From NCBI GenBank assembly GCA_963632935.1, contig CAVGWA010000016.1, positions 1 to 30,396 on the forward strand: a DNA stretch of 30,396 nucleotides. Direction: 5' to 3'. Below, piece by piece: positions 29,894 to 30,396 of the stretch. Origin of the DNA: Coprosoma sp963632935. GTDB lineage: Bacteria; Bacillota_I; Bacilli_A; RF39; UBA660. Numbering within the stretch: position 1 is the first letter of the stretch; each line of letters starts with the position of its first letter. A model generated the notes under the pieces. That model was not told where the DNA came from and did no database searches. It saw nothing but the letters and a program-made list of their open reading frames with translations. The position numbers and the translations under genes were made by a program.

Positions 29894-30269
29894 GATATGT
29901 TTTACATAATATTTTAATTGATTTTTCTTTACGAAATATTTCTTTTAATGATTCTGTTTTACCTTTTAGCGATTTAACAACACTTGGTGTGGACGCTAAA
30001 GCTATAGGACACATAAATTTTAATCTTTTATCTAAGTTTATTTTTTTTTCTTTATCTAAGAATATATTAGCAATATGATTAATTGAAAATTGATTTTCTT
30101 TTATAAAATTATCTAATTCAATTTTTTCATCTTCGTTTAAATCATCAATTTTTAAAGTATATCCATATATTTTATTTAATAAATTTAAATCTAATTCTTT
30201 ATTTATATCTTGATAATTTCTAAAAGCATTTGAAATTTCTTTTAAATATGTTAAAGAATCTTTTTTCAT
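29880..30269 (-). CDS. Hypothetical protein under a consensus promoter
   Basis: I do not recognise this 129-residue protein. It is soluble, strongly basic at both ends and almost entirely helical by appearance (LTYLKEISNAFRNYQDINKE, DEKIELDNFIKENQF), with a less charged stretch MCPIALASTPSVVKSL near residues 85-100 and two Cys. No signal peptide or clear membrane helix. The start follows GAGGGAAG. It is monocistronic, between a strong promoter and a terminator, upstream of the response regulator on the same strand. Confidence 0.7.
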   Translation of the reverse strand: MKKDSLTYLKEISNAFRNYQDINKELDLNLLNKIYGYTLKIDDLNEDEKIELDNFIKENQFSINHIANIFLDKEKKINLDKRLKFMCPIALASTPSVVKSLKGKTESLKEIFRKEKSIKILCKTYPKAA

Positions 30270-30295
30270 ACTACCACTTCCCTCGTGTAATTACA

Positions 30296-30324
30296 ATTAT
30301 AAGTATTTATTTTATTTGTGTCAA
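30296..30324 (-). promoter_or_regulatory. Perfect sigma-A consensus promoter
   Basis: On the minus strand TTGACA (30319-30324), exactly 17 bases, TATAAT (30296-30301), about 26 bases before the ATG of the 129-residue protein gene. Confidence 0.9.
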
Positions 30325-30377
30325 GTTTTGTAAAAGCATATCAGTAAAATAGAATAAATTTTTTTCGCAATCAACTT

Positions 30378-30386
30378 TGGTATAAT
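30378..30386 (+). promoter_or_regulatory. Extended -10 box at the window edge
   Basis: TGGTATAAT on the plus strand probably starts a divergent gene just beyond the window; no clear -35 is visible. Confidence 0.45.
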
Positions 30387-30396
30387 AGTTATAATA

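Overview
The window is very AT-rich (by eye about a quarter to 30% G+C). It uses ATG starts with AAGGAGG-type ribosome binding sites and TAA or TAG stops. Gene content (xerD, rarA, holA, yidD, gmk, rel, dtd, a comN-like gene, a SpoVB-type flippase, GH25 lysozyme, PASTA repeats, an OmpR/PhoR-type pair) points to a low-GC Firmicute of the Bacilli, probably a host-associated, small-genome lineage near the Erysipelotrichales/RF39-type gut Bacilli. The lineage is an inference. A comN-rel-dtd string next to spoVB echoes the Bacillus order, with secDF, recJ and apt missing between.

Layout. 1-4.8 kb is housekeeping: a minus-strand xerD-xth-SDR run, rarA divergent from xerD over overlapping -35 boxes, and holA convergent with rarA. 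4.8-6.4 kb is an apparently intact IS30-family element. 6.6-17.3 kb is an envelope region: a GH25 lysozyme carrying four ricin-type trefoils (12 lectin repeats) with a small membrane protein, a PASTA-repeat membrane protein without a kinase, a decayed DUF4143-type ATPase, a 1169-residue wall hydrolase/adhesin with four Ig-like repeats, and an unknown membrane protein. 17.4-24.1 kb returns to core functions: yidD overlapping a ZnuA/TroA-like lipoprotein, gmk with a small upstream gene, tRNA-Arg(CCU), and the comN-rel-dtd-AI-2E transporter operon.

24.1-27.7 kb holds a SpoVB-like flippase whose last codons are replaced by a decayed IS3/IS150-type element, then tRNA-Glu(CUC) and a heavily decayed ISAs1-type transposase. 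27.7-30.4 kb is a response regulator/histidine kinase operon and an unknown 129-residue protein under a consensus promoter.

The genes work mainly in cell-wall turnover and surface binding, DNA replication and recombination, the stringent response and tRNA proofreading. I see no CRISPR array, prophage or recognisable defence island. The most unusual items are the four-trefoil lysozyme, the kinase-less PASTA protein, the lipoprotein lacking the expected metal ligands, a CUC-anticodon tRNA-Glu in an AT-rich genome, the absence of TGA stops, and the reconstructible insertion into the flippase gene.
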